Source of the DNA: Stratiolaelaps scimitus
Lineage: Eukaryota; Arthropoda; Arachnida; Mesostigmata; Laelapidae
Assembly: GCA_019614645.1 (NCBI GenBank)
Contig: JABWDB010000069.1
Span: 496,001 to 560,000 of the forward strand
Length of the DNA: 64,000 nt
Reading direction: 5' to 3'
The notes under the pieces are model-generated. The model saw only the letters and a list, made by a program, of their open reading frames with translations. It did not search any database and had not been told where the DNA came from. Below, piece by piece: positions 48,452 through 57,179 of this stretch; position 1 is the first letter of the stretch; every line of letters begins with the position of its first letter. The position numbers and the translations under genes were made by a program.

Positions 48452-50896
48452 ATGTCGATCCAGCATTCGCCCGTGCAAGGACGCACCGCCAACGATTCGC
48501 CTGTACCGACCAGCCACACCAGCAACGCCGCCGCACCTAAGCTAGCTGTTCTTCGCGCTCAGCGGACGAGACATCGGAACGCGATACAACGAGAATGGCT
48601 GAGTGTGCAGAACTACAGCGCGACGACCGAGACAGAGCGGCGCGAGCTCGTTAGAGCTGCTGGCATCATCGAAGACCGTTGCGCCCTCCTGCGCCAATTG
48701 GACGCACAGATCTCAGCGCATCCTCTTCTGCCCGACGACGAGGCCGAGCGCGAGGCCACCGAGAGCGAAGAGGCAACGAGTGTAGCACTAAATGCCAAGC
48801 ACCGCATCGCAGCGCTGTTGGACGAGGTTCGGCCAACTCATACCGTCCCTGGTGCGACGTTGTCAGTCGGCGCCAACGGCGGCCATGATGGATCACCTCC
48901 ACTCTCTACCAGCAGCAATTCGCAGTTGCCATGTGCCGGCGCTGCCCCTCTCTACTGCACGGCTACGCCCTCGCCACTCGATGTGTCACCAGACGTGTTC
49001 GACGGCAAGGTTAGCGGCTACCGGATTTGGCGCGCTCAGCTCAAGAACTATCTCGACCGACGAACTGCTGCAACGGGCACCGATAAGCTCGTAGCGCTCT
49101 CGAAGTTTCTGCGCGGCGCACCGAAACAGCTGATCTCTGCATTACCGCTCACGGACGACAACTACAGGGTGGCGTTAGATCTGCTCGACCAGAACTACGC
49201 AGCGTCAGGTGTCGAGGAAAAAGCTATCGTAGCCAGCACCTTGGTAGTCCCTACAGTCAAGCAGCCGGGTGACGTAACGGCTCTGCGCGAGCTGGTCAAC
49301 ACGACTCAACGTACCATACTGTCAATGCAGTCAGCTGGTTATCCGCTCGAGGATTTCGCAGTCACATACGAGTTACGTGTTCGGTCGGCTCTCCCCGCGT
49401 CCATACTGTTCGATTTCGAGGAACGGCAGCGACATATGGTCCCCGCACATGGCGAATCGCCCACGTCAGATGGCTCCCAGCGCCCCGCTCAAGCGGCTGC
49501 TAAACGGTTAACTGCGCTGCTGGATAGCTTGCGCCGATCAGTGTGTCTCCGCGAGCAGTTGTCCGCCAGTGGCCAACAACCACAGCCGATCGAGCAGATT
49601 GAGCTTCGCAAGCAGGATGCAGCTGGTACCGAACGAGGACGCAACGACAAACGGTATCCACCACGACAGCGTCCGAACTACACCATGGCCCCTGCGGTGC
49701 TTAGGGAGCGACAGCGTGCATACCAAACGAAGCAAACGCAGTGTCTCTTCTGCCGGAGCAGTGATCACCGACCGTCTCGATGTACGGCGGACCTGACATA
49801 CACGCAACGCGGTGAAATACTGGCGAAGTTCAACAGATGTGCGGTGTGTTTCAAGCACAAACACGGATCGACTAAAGACTGTGAGGGAACGAAAGTGGCT
49901 TGTACTATTTGCAGCTCCAAGGCGCACTATACCTCGATGCATCCCCCCCAGTCGGCTGTTGGGCCATCACTTCAGCCCCCCGCTCAAAGTGTACACGCCG
50001 TGGTTCCGAGCGCGCCTAGTCAGGCCGTGGTGATGACGGCCTCCGTGACGATAGTGCATGGGTCTCAACGTATCGCAGCGAGGGTTTTCCTAGACACCGG
50101 CTCGATGCTTACGTTCGTCAAGCCCCAGCTGATCGGTCGGCTTAACGGCATCCGTCCCAGAGAACGCGCAGAGCTCGATCTGCAAGCCTTCGATAACAAG
50201 TTCACAGTGTCGTCAAATCGTTACGAGCTGCGGCTGGAGAGCGTTCACAACCCGTCGACCAAGGTTAGCTTGCTTGCTTACGCCCACGACTTCCAAGTCG
50301 ACCCACCGGCTGATGGGCCCGCTGCCATGCGATACGCCATTCGACGTTTTGCTGACAGCCATCCACTAGCGGACCCGTCCGTGGTAAATGGCGGACCGAC
50401 GCCCGAAGTCACCTTGCTCGTCGGCATCGACCAATTCTACAAACTGGTGTTCGTTAACCAGGAGAAAAAGGTCGCCAAGGGGCTGGTGGCTAAGAACTCA
50501 CGATTTGGATGGCTGATCGGGGGCACGTACAGCGCACGATCGACCCGCGACGACGTTCGTCGCATAGTACCGGTCTGTTGTGTCGCTTCACTCTCGAAGC
50601 CAGCTAGGGACATCGAGCGACTATCGTCTCTCGAGTCGTTCGGCGTCAGCGATTCCGCTGCTCCCATCCCTGGTTCCGTGGACGAAAACAACGCTCACCT
50701 GTTGCCAGGCCCAAACCGAAACCCGGACATTGTCGCTCTACTACTCAGCTTCCGCGTCCACCAGTTAGCACTGTCGACCAACATCGCCAAAGCGTACATG
50801 ACCCTCCGATTGGCCGACCGCCGACTGTTCCGCTTCCTCTGGCAGGGCCCCGATGACGACTCACCGCGGGCATTCGAGATGCAACGGGTCAACTAG
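48452..50896 (+). CDS. BEL/Pao Gag-protease polyprotein with truncated RT (814 aa)
   Basis: I start at ATG 48452 because the frame further upstream only opens at a GTG inside the leader. Residues about 180-330 match the DUF1759 Gag region of BEL/Pao (FDGKVSGYRIWRAQLKNYL, FLRGAPKQLISALPL). Three zinc-binding modules follow at about 430-500: CLFCRSSDHRPSRC (CCHC), CAVCFKHKHGSTKDC and CTICSSKAHYTSMH. The retropepsin has its active site at about 547-555 (FLDTGSMLTFV) and the DUF1758 tail KNSRFGWLIGG. Near residue 750 the frame jumps into the start of the reverse transcriptase (GPNRNPDIVALLLSFR ... RFLWQ) with roughly 250 residues missing, and it stops at once. RT motif A reads STNIAKAY where the family has a catalytic Asp (ADIEKA-type), so the Asp is Asn. 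The YxDD box, RNase H and integrase are absent. Gag and protease could still be made. Confidence 0.92.
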   Translation: MSIQHSPVQGRTANDSPVPTSHTSNAAAPKLAVLRAQRTRHRNAIQREWLSVQNYSATTETERRELVRAAGIIEDRCALLRQLDAQISAHPLLPDDEAEREATESEEATSVALNAKHRIAALLDEVRPTHTVPGATLSVGANGGHDGSPPLSTSSNSQLPCAGAAPLYCTATPSPLDVSPDVFDGKVSGYRIWRAQLKNYLDRRTAATGTDKLVALSKFLRGAPKQLISALPLTDDNYRVALDLLDQNYAASGVEEKAIVASTLVVPTVKQPGDVTALRELVNTTQRTILSMQSAGYPLEDFAVTYELRVRSALPASILFDFEERQRHMVPAHGESPTSDGSQRPAQAAAKRLTALLDSLRRSVCLREQLSASGQQPQPIEQIELRKQDAAGTERGRNDKRYPPRQRPNYTMAPAVLRERQRAYQTKQTQCLFCRSSDHRPSRCTADLTYTQRGEILAKFNRCAVCFKHKHGSTKDCEGTKVACTICSSKAHYTSMHPPQSAVGPSLQPPAQSVHAVVPSAPSQAVVMTASVTIVHGSQRIAARVFLDTGSMLTFVKPQLIGRLNGIRPRERAELDLQAFDNKFTVSSNRYELRLESVHNPSTKVSLLAYAHDFQVDPPADGPAAMRYAIRRFADSHPLADPSVVNGGPTPEVTLLVGIDQFYKLVFVNQEKKVAKGLVAKNSRFGWLIGGTYSARSTRDDVRRIVPVCCVASLSKPARDIERLSSLESFGVSDSAAPIPGSVDENNAHLLPGPNRNPDIVALLLSFRVHQLALSTNIAKAYMTLRLADRRLFRFLWQGPDDDSPRAFEMQRVN

Positions 50897-51047
50897 TGCT
50901 GGTGCACGGCGGAGGAGCCTTCCCGGGGGAAACGTTCTTGTACAACCGTGTCACGGAGATCCGCAGAGCACAGCTCCTAATACCCCTGGAGACTGCAGCC
51001 GGACCCCCCCTACAAGAGCGAGAATAGACGATTCGAAGACCTGGAAC
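50897..51047 (+). pseudogene. Remnant of the pol 3' end (integrase C-terminus)
   Basis: Just past the stop, a different frame reads NRVTEIRRAQLLIPLETA and then a stop, resembling the LxPLE-type end of BEL/Pao polyproteins. This shows that a second deletion removed the section from RT to near the integrase terminus. Confidence 0.55.
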
Positions 51048-51069
51048 GTACAACGTTCCAGGGGCGGAG
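51040..51069 (+). promoter_or_regulatory. Small hairpin and polypurine tract at the 3' LTR
   Basis: TGGAACG...CGTTCCA forms a 7-bp stem, immediately followed by GGGGCGGAG next to the 3' LTR. The purine run is the expected plus-strand primer site. Confidence 0.65.
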
Positions 51070-51548
51070 TGTCGAATCTTTCTGCGAGCGCTACCGTGAA
51101 GTGCTCTAAATAATCGAATTCTTATATTATCGCGCCATTAGTAAAGTACGCCACGCCCGCTGGCGGCAGAGAGCCGCGTAGCGGATCATCATTGTTCGAA
51201 ATGTACGGCGCAGTATTGACGGCTGGGGGCAAGTTGCCCACCAGTACTATAATCGAAAGTCTCTTGTTGAGTGTATATTAAGAGAACAGGAGACAATCAT
51301 ATGAACTATAATCGAAATTGTACATATTGTGACCAGGATAATCATAACCAAATGACCGAAACGCCCACCGGGCAATTAATCAATTATTAATCGTGTATCC
51401 GCGTTAGCGGACTTGTGCAGACGAATTACCATATTGTAAATAAATCGAAGTTAGCCGAATCACTTCGGCAGGAGTCTCCCACGAGAACAGACGTGTGTCC
51501 TTCTTGTCCACAGCGCTAGAGTACTACCGCTAGGGAGACTTAGGCCGC
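51070..51548 (+). repeat. 3' LTR, truncated at LTR base 479
   Basis: Matches 47522-48000 base for base as far as I can see, including the 36 bases (51513-51548) beyond the shared 443. It lacks LTR bases 480-618 and switches directly into an inverted LTR copy. The switch point has 3-bp microhomology (CGC at 51546-51548 also equals the complement of LTR bases 444-446). Confidence 0.85.
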
Positions 51549-51991
51549 TGTGGACAAGAAGGACACACGTCTGTTCTCGTGGGAGACTCCTGCCGAAGTG
51601 ATTCGGCTAACTTCGATTTATTTACAATATGGTAATTCGTCTGCACAAGTCCGCTAACGCGGATACACGATTAATAATTGATTAATTGCCCGGTGGGCGT
51701 TTCGGTCATTTGGTTATGATTATCCTGGTCACAATATGTACAATTTCGATTATAGTTCATATGATTGTCTCCTGTTCTCTTAATATACACTCAACAAGAG
51801 ACTTTCGATTATAGTACTGGTGGGCAACTTGCCCCCAGCCGTCAATACTGCGCCGTACATTTCGAACAATGATGATCCGCTACGCGGCTCTCTGCCGCCA
51901 GCGGGCGTGGCGTACTTTACTAATGGCGCGATAATATAAGAATTCGATTATTTAGAGCACTTCACGGTAGCGCTCGCAGAAAGATTCGACA
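51549..51991 (-). repeat. Inverted LTR copy (LTR bases 443 to 1)
   Basis: Exact reverse complement of the first 443 bases of the LTR, ending in the U3 terminus GATTCGACA at 51991 and followed by the TACAC duplication. With the 3' LTR it makes a 443-bp-arm palindrome around a 36-base spacer. Its transcriptional sense is the minus strand. Confidence 0.95.
51617..51622 (-). promoter_or_regulatory. AATAAA in the inverted LTR, sense for the neighbouring minus-strand exon
   Basis: TTTATT on plus equals AATAAA on minus, about 445 bases downstream of the stop codon of the candidate gene ending at 52066. No AATAAA lies in the 74 bases between the element and that stop. Confidence 0.5.
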
Positions 51992-51996
51992 TACAC
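51992..51996. repeat. Target-site duplication, right copy (TACAC)
   Basis: Matches 47517-47521. Confidence 0.85.
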
Positions 51997-52065
51997 TATT
52001 ACAGTTTTTTTGTTGGACCGTTGTGTGGAACTTTAGAGGACTCGGCAGAATGTCCTCGGCAGCTT

Positions 52066-52382
52066 TCATGTCATTTCGTTGCAGCTTCTACAGATTTGCT
52101 TTGGGGAGCCTCGCAAAAGCCGAGACGGTTGACAGGGTGATGTCACGAAGGGCTCCCATAAAGGGTAGGCCGTGACCCCACAGTCAGGACAACGAAACTT
52201 CCCCGTCCACAAATGAGGAAAGGCCGTCTCTGTTTTCCCTAAGTGAAACGAGGCGGCAGTTTCAAACATGAATTTGTACATTGTGCTCCATGCATCTGAG
52301 TTGTATTTAATGTCGCAAGACATTAAAAATGCATCATATAATGCTGTTCTGGGATATGTTTCATAATGAACGAGCGCATTGT
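52066..52382 (-). CDS. Candidate last exon with zinc-ribbon-like CxxC...CxxC
   Basis: On the minus strand a plausible acceptor (AACTCTATATAG) is followed by two bases and 104 open codons to TGA at 52066. The translation looks like genuine protein: NALVHYETYPRTALYDAFLM, then DIKYNSDAWSTMYKFMFETA, then FHLGKTETAFPHLWTGKF. It ends in a paired-cysteine module, CPDCG ... CRSC, with the two CxxC knuckles 29 residues apart and an extra Cys between. This is a zinc-ribbon-type pattern, but I cannot place the family. An internal ATG at 52323 would give an 85-residue protein. The stop lies 74 bases from the inserted retroelement. A possible upstream piece is at 52654-52905. Confidence 0.42.
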
Positions 52383-52653
52383 CTATATAGAGTTAGCTTG
52401 CTTTTATTATAGTTGGTTAACAAAGTGACGTCGTATGTTGGAAAAAAAGAGAGGTTTAGTCGATGATTTCACAGATCTAATTCGTTAAAGCGTGCGTGCA
52501 AACCGGGCCAGACTGAGGTGTGCAAATATATTTATTAAGAAAACAACGACAGTAGGATTATTATAGATAAGAAAAATTCCTCTAAATGTTACATTATGCG
52601 AAAGGGCACGAAAATTACTCCTCTCTCTGCAGGAGTTCCTAACTAGCCCTGGC

Positions 52654-52905
52654 TTAAAAAGCCCTCCTCGTCTCTCGCAAAACCTCGAATCTTTCTCCTG
52701 AATTTAACTTCGTACAATGTTGGGTTCTTATATCATTGACTGAACCCTTGGTCGGTTGAGTCCACCCCATCAGTCTACGTGGGAAGCCACAGCAGTAGTT
52801 CTGAATAAGATTTCTAGCTACTGGACACAATGGCTTACGATCGTTGCGACACCGATGCGATAGATTGAGATGATCCTGCAGTAAAAAACGTGCACCCGAT
52901 ATCAT
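52654..52905 (-). CDS. Candidate small ORF or upstream exon (unrecognised)
   Basis: An ATG-started 83-codon minus frame (MISGARFLLQDHLNLSHRC..., Cys and Arg-rich) ends in TAA. A good-looking splice donor (GATC then GTAAGC) occurs early in the frame. If used, only the first 20 or so codons would be coding and could precede the exon at 52382. Neither reading can be confirmed. Confidence 0.2.
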   Translation of the reverse strand: MISGARFLLQDHLNLSHRCRNDRKPLCPVARNLIQNYCCGFPRRLMGWTQPTKGSVNDIRTQHCTKLNSGERFEVLRETRRAF

Positions 52906-52999
52906 TGTTCTCGAACATGATATCCGTTCATGGAGAATGTTAGATGTTACAAATAGGTACGGTAAATTGCGTTAAGGACCATATCAAATGCACACTCTA

Positions 53000-54120
53000 A
53001 TAGGTAAATGCCAATTCGTCATCTGGCGAGAATATTTTTGCCTTTCAATTTGAATTTGCCGAAGCCCGGGTGTGTCGTTCACGTTAATATGCCGATCTCG
53101 TTTATGCTCGAAGATAAATCGCCCTCTCTCAGCCCGAAATTTCCTTCGAATGTTTTAGCCCATCGCGTTCATTTACTAAGCGTCTTTGTGCGCAAGTCAA
53201 GCGAAGCCCGTTCCTTTTTATTCGGACCCAACTCGAAGGAATCATGATCTCGTAACACACGATCGCATTTGTTCTTCGAGAAATCCAATACGTATCGAGA
53301 AATCCAGCCGACCGTCGAACATGTATTCACAGTGCCACTTTATTTCCTAACGTCAGCATTTTGTTCTCAACCACTTTGCTTATTAATATTATTGTTATTA
53401 CTAGGTTGTACGACCATGCTACCTAAGAACCATTTTGGTTCACTTTAGTGAAAACGTACATTTTCGTGTCTTCTACTTCGGAGCTCTACGCCATATTTTT
53501 GGCAATCCGTGGCGGACACAGCTAAAACGCATTATAGCGGTATCGTAATGTATACGATAATTGGTATCTATAATATTATCGCTAACGACACTAGAAGTAA
53601 TCTGACATTCAGGATACGTCGAATCTTAAGGCCAACTTCCAGTCGACAGCGAAAGCAGTCGCCACAGTTCACAGTTGATATTCAAATCTTCACTGTATAA
53701 CTAATAAAACTGTAGTATGACGTTTTCATGTTGGGCAAGATTGCCCTTCTTGCTTTTATGGACCGCGTATGTGCTGGCTCATCCGCCCGCAGACAAGGCG
53801 TGGACAAGACCCCCCCGAGATCGCTTGGGTAGGAGAGCTGTCTTGAGGCACTCTCCACCAAATCAGCAGCGGTCACTATGTAGGTATGTATACCGATTGA
53901 TCATTGCTCAGCGTCTGCAGCTAGATATCTGTGCTATATACAGATATATCTTCCTTCGGCATCTTCTCGAATCTCCTCGAAGCCTCTCACGTTAGTCGGT
54001 TCGTCTCCTTGCCACGTCTCCCTGCCGCAGCCAGTCTGGTCTCTCTGTCTTTGTGTTTTTCGATCGTTTGTATCTGCGCCCAGTTATCCGCGTTCTTCCC
54101 GTGTACACTTCCCCTAAACC
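53000..54120. other. No firmly supported gene
   Basis: A plus frame of 79 codons (ATG 53008 to 53247) has protein-like composition but no motif. The rest is AT-rich with chance frames. Confidence 0.35.
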
Positions 54121-54129
54121 AACCAACTT

Positions 54130-54830
54130 CACAAGGGTCTTCTCCTCCTCTTTGTCCACCCCCGCTTCGCTGCGCTCCGTTCAGTTCAGGGGACGTTTAA
54201 TTAGATCATGTCATCATGATCCCAAACAGGGGCAAGGGACCCTCTTCGTCGAACGAGACTCATCCCAGAGGGGGACTCTCGAGCTCTCATGGTCTCCAAG
54301 ATTGCCGTTTGCGACATCAGCACGGTCTCCTCAGCTTCGGGGAGGATGGGAAGGCAGTCGAGTTGGGTGAAAGTCATTCGAAGCCATTGGAGCCATCCGG
54401 CAAGCCAGCCAGCCAGCCAGGAGTCCTACATCGAAGGCGATACAACTCCTCGGGCGGCCTTTAACACAGGCCACGGCGGTAGTGTAGAACAAGACGACAT
54501 GACACAGAGTCGGGACATTGAGGACACATCGCAGACAGGCAAGCAGGACCGCCAGTGAGCGAGATCCTCAAAGCAATGGAGGCCGCTAGACGAGGCGCGC
54601 AAAGGAATGGCTGGCCTCCCAGTATAACACAGCGGGGGACCATGACGGATAGCGCTGACTGCTGTGGGAGTCGAGGTAGGCGGCTGGGTATCGGCGGGGG
54701 CAGACCGAGCACAGAGGAGCACTCATCGGGTGGAAACCATCATCATGAGTCAGCGTCTTGTTCGAGTAAGGGGCGCAATACACATCGCGCGGTTGAGACA
54801 TCGCGAGGTGTTTACCTTACTGTTGGATGA
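54130..54830 (+). other. GC-rich block with overlapping plus-strand open frames
   Basis: Plus frames at 54216-54464, 54289-54558 and 54555-54830 are all open, the last two overlapping by four bases in different frames. Composition is hydrophilic, Gly/Ser/Arg-rich. An AGCC repeat lies near 54402-54420. It could be a first-exon or promoter island. No frame can be preferred. Confidence 0.25.
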
Positions 54831-54899
54831 CATACACGTATCGATAGGTATAATAGGAACTCTGCTTCATGCTACATGTAACCAACAGATCAATTGAAT

Positions 54900-55740
54900 G
54901 GACTGCTGCGCGCGCTACCAGCTAACATGGTTGAATAGTCGCATCGAGAGGCGGCCGAAGCAGCGTAGTTGCAGTAACATGAGGGTGTTAGTGTGTCAAT
55001 GTTATTTGAAACAGAAATGTCTCCGGAGGGAGAGAAACTGATAAGTCGTACATCTCTCTGTATGCATGTGATTAGGAAAGTAATTTAAATGGAATCAAAG
55101 GTGTCATTTATTTGATTTGACTTGAAAGTGCATTTGATATGAGAGACAAGTCGAGTGAAGATATCTTCAACTAGGTTGTCTGATTGGCTCCAGAAGGTAA
55201 ATTGGCACAACATAACCATAAGTAAATATATTTATTCTATGTCGTGCATTGACCAACAAAATGTTCATCTTAAACAGTAATTCATTTGTAGTTCACTCTC
55301 ACCTTTTACGGCAGGGCCCGCTACGGTCATTTCTGACATTCGGTGGGGTAGGCCGCTAAACGTAATTGAATGACACTCATCCCATACAAGTGTAGCCGCT
55401 TCGCTTAGCAATAGTCACAACGATTATTTGTATAAAATAAATTGTGTCAATATCTTGCCAAAAATCAAATATGCCTTATATTATAGTGCAAAACTAGTGC
55501 ACGAAGCCTTTAAAGCGTAAACTTAGAATATTCCGTTTTTTTCATAAAACAAACGAACTGATCCTGGAATATGGTCCTGCATGCAGAAAGAAAGCCTCTC
55601 CCTAAAGGGCCTCAGCTTCATTCGACGAAACGATTTAAGATTTAGCTTATACTATTATATTTTTATTCTCGAAAACGGCGCGAGCGACCTTCATTACTTT
55701 CTTGTATTTGTTTACACACGAGAGCCACTGGAAGAGTCGT
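54900..55740. other. No supported gene
   Basis: AT-rich with no motif-bearing frame. Confidence 0.5.
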
Positions 55741-55744
55741 CAAA

Positions 55745-55820
55745 TATTAATGTTCGTTGTCTTTTTTTTTTTTTTTTGAGGAGGAAATCTTCGTTCGTGT
55801 CGTATTAATGTTCGTTGTCT
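55745..55820 (-). mobile_element. Minimal poly(A) retroposon remnant with 18-bp target duplication
   Basis: TATTAATGTTCGTTGTCT occurs exactly at 55745-55762 and 55803-55820. Between them is a T-run (55763-55777) and a 25-base body. Read on the minus strand this is duplication, 25-base body ending CCTCCTC, oligo(A), duplication, the exact layout of a severely 5'-truncated LINE-mobilised insert. The body resembles the 3' end of the SINE at 5210-5412 (CGAAGA...CTCCTCCTC then A-run). Confidence 0.75.
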
Positions 55821-55829
55821 AAAGCAAAC

Positions 55830-57170
55830 CAACAGTACATCGGTAATGGTGTTGCTGTTTCGGACATCACGTGACTGCGGGGCTAAGATCGACTTGCGGC
55901 CGAAAAAATGGCGCCCCTACAACCAATACATGCCCGAAGGACACTTTTCCCAATTAGGCTATTACTGACTGATTGATTCGCACCGGATTGGATTCATCAG
56001 GTGCACGTCGACTGCTGACCGCCGCTCAATCCTGAAACTACTGAATGAAAACCGGCCAATTCAATTAAAATGTTTCCTAGTTTGGTTTTATTTTGATCTA
56101 CGAATTTGTCGGTCATTAGTCAGGTAGATGCATTTCGCCCCTAACAACAATTTACGACGTATACATAACTGACAATTGTACCATTATTAAATAGGTCTTT
56201 TTGATTTGATACCACCGGACCACAATGGAAGCTTCAACAACAAGCACTTTCGCTGATTGCCTCGCTTTGACCTGCGGCCGAGTGTAAGTCGACCACGTAT
56301 GTAGATACCCGTTTTGATCATACGCATTTTGAAGACAGAGACCACTCTATGAGATCAGGCCCTGATCGAGATCGAGAATTTAACTCAAACAAAGAAATTC
56401 ACAGCGAAGCTTAGCAAAGTCGATTTTAATATGCTTTAAGTGCACATTTCCTTCACAACGTGGAGTAGAAAGGTACACAGCTTCAGTATTAAGAACGAGA
56501 GACACAGTCTAACGTCGAAATTCTCCCCAAATACAATCGAGCGTTTTCAGTACGACGAACGAACCAACACTAGTTGCAGCGTGTAGCCCAGTCGTTCAGT
56601 TATATGTAAAGCCCTACTTCGTATGAAAACGTGGACCGATGTACACGAACATGATGTTCTTTCTCTCTTTTAATAAACCAGTAGCAGCCCTCATGCTCTG
56701 GTGGAGCTTAAAGTGACACATTTTTTTCTAAACTTCAAATCAGACGTCAGAAGCATCAGGGCCAGCTTCCAAGGCCTGTAATGGGATTATACCATAGCTG
56801 TGGCAACAGTCAACAATCAAAAATACAGGTTAACGCATCTCCTCTGTCGATCTTTCTACCATAGCAAGAGAGGGCTCAACGAAGTCTTGCTCCAAGTTTA
56901 GCGAGATGTAGCTCATGCCAATTTGATTGGTCTCACTTGCGAAATGTAATTTCGTCAATTAGTAGTGCCTCGATCTTATGGCACTTGCTACACCTATCAA
57001 GTCGTCAACTGGAGACCGGATCATATGTTAGACATCGGGCTTATGTGATCGCACGGTAAGGACAGGTAGACTCATCCAAAGGTGACGCTCTTCTCTACGT
57101 CGACAGCTAGCAAAAACAATGTCCTGCGCCACGTGCGCCTGAACCTCTGTGCAACAGTCAACAGGTAACG
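55830..57170. other. No supported gene
   Basis: No open frame of note and no repeat recognised. Confidence 0.5.
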
Positions 57171-57179
57171 GGACACCTA

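Larger units (their letters stand above)
47522..51991 (+). mobile_element. BEL/Pao LTR retrotransposon, internally deleted, with palindromic right end
   Basis: The element is 4470 bp from TGTCGAATC to its perfect inverse GATTCGACA. In order it has the 5' LTR, a tRNA-type primer site, a leader, a gag-protease-RT-stub frame, a remnant of the pol 3' end, a polypurine tract, a 3' LTR interrupted at LTR base 479, and an inverted LTR copy. Autonomous BEL/Pao elements are about 6-8 kb with full RT, RNase H and integrase. Here most of pol is deleted. The three LTR copies look identical over their shared 443 bases, implying very recent insertion with proteins supplied in trans. TACAC flanks the whole unit. 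Confidence 0.93.

Noticed and set aside
49538..49942. Minus-strand 134-codon ORF inside the retroelement
   Set aside because: Shadow of the plus-strand Gag frame.
51513..51548. 36-base spacer as a separate inserted sequence
   Set aside because: It equals LTR bases 444-479, so it is simply a continuation of the 3' LTR.
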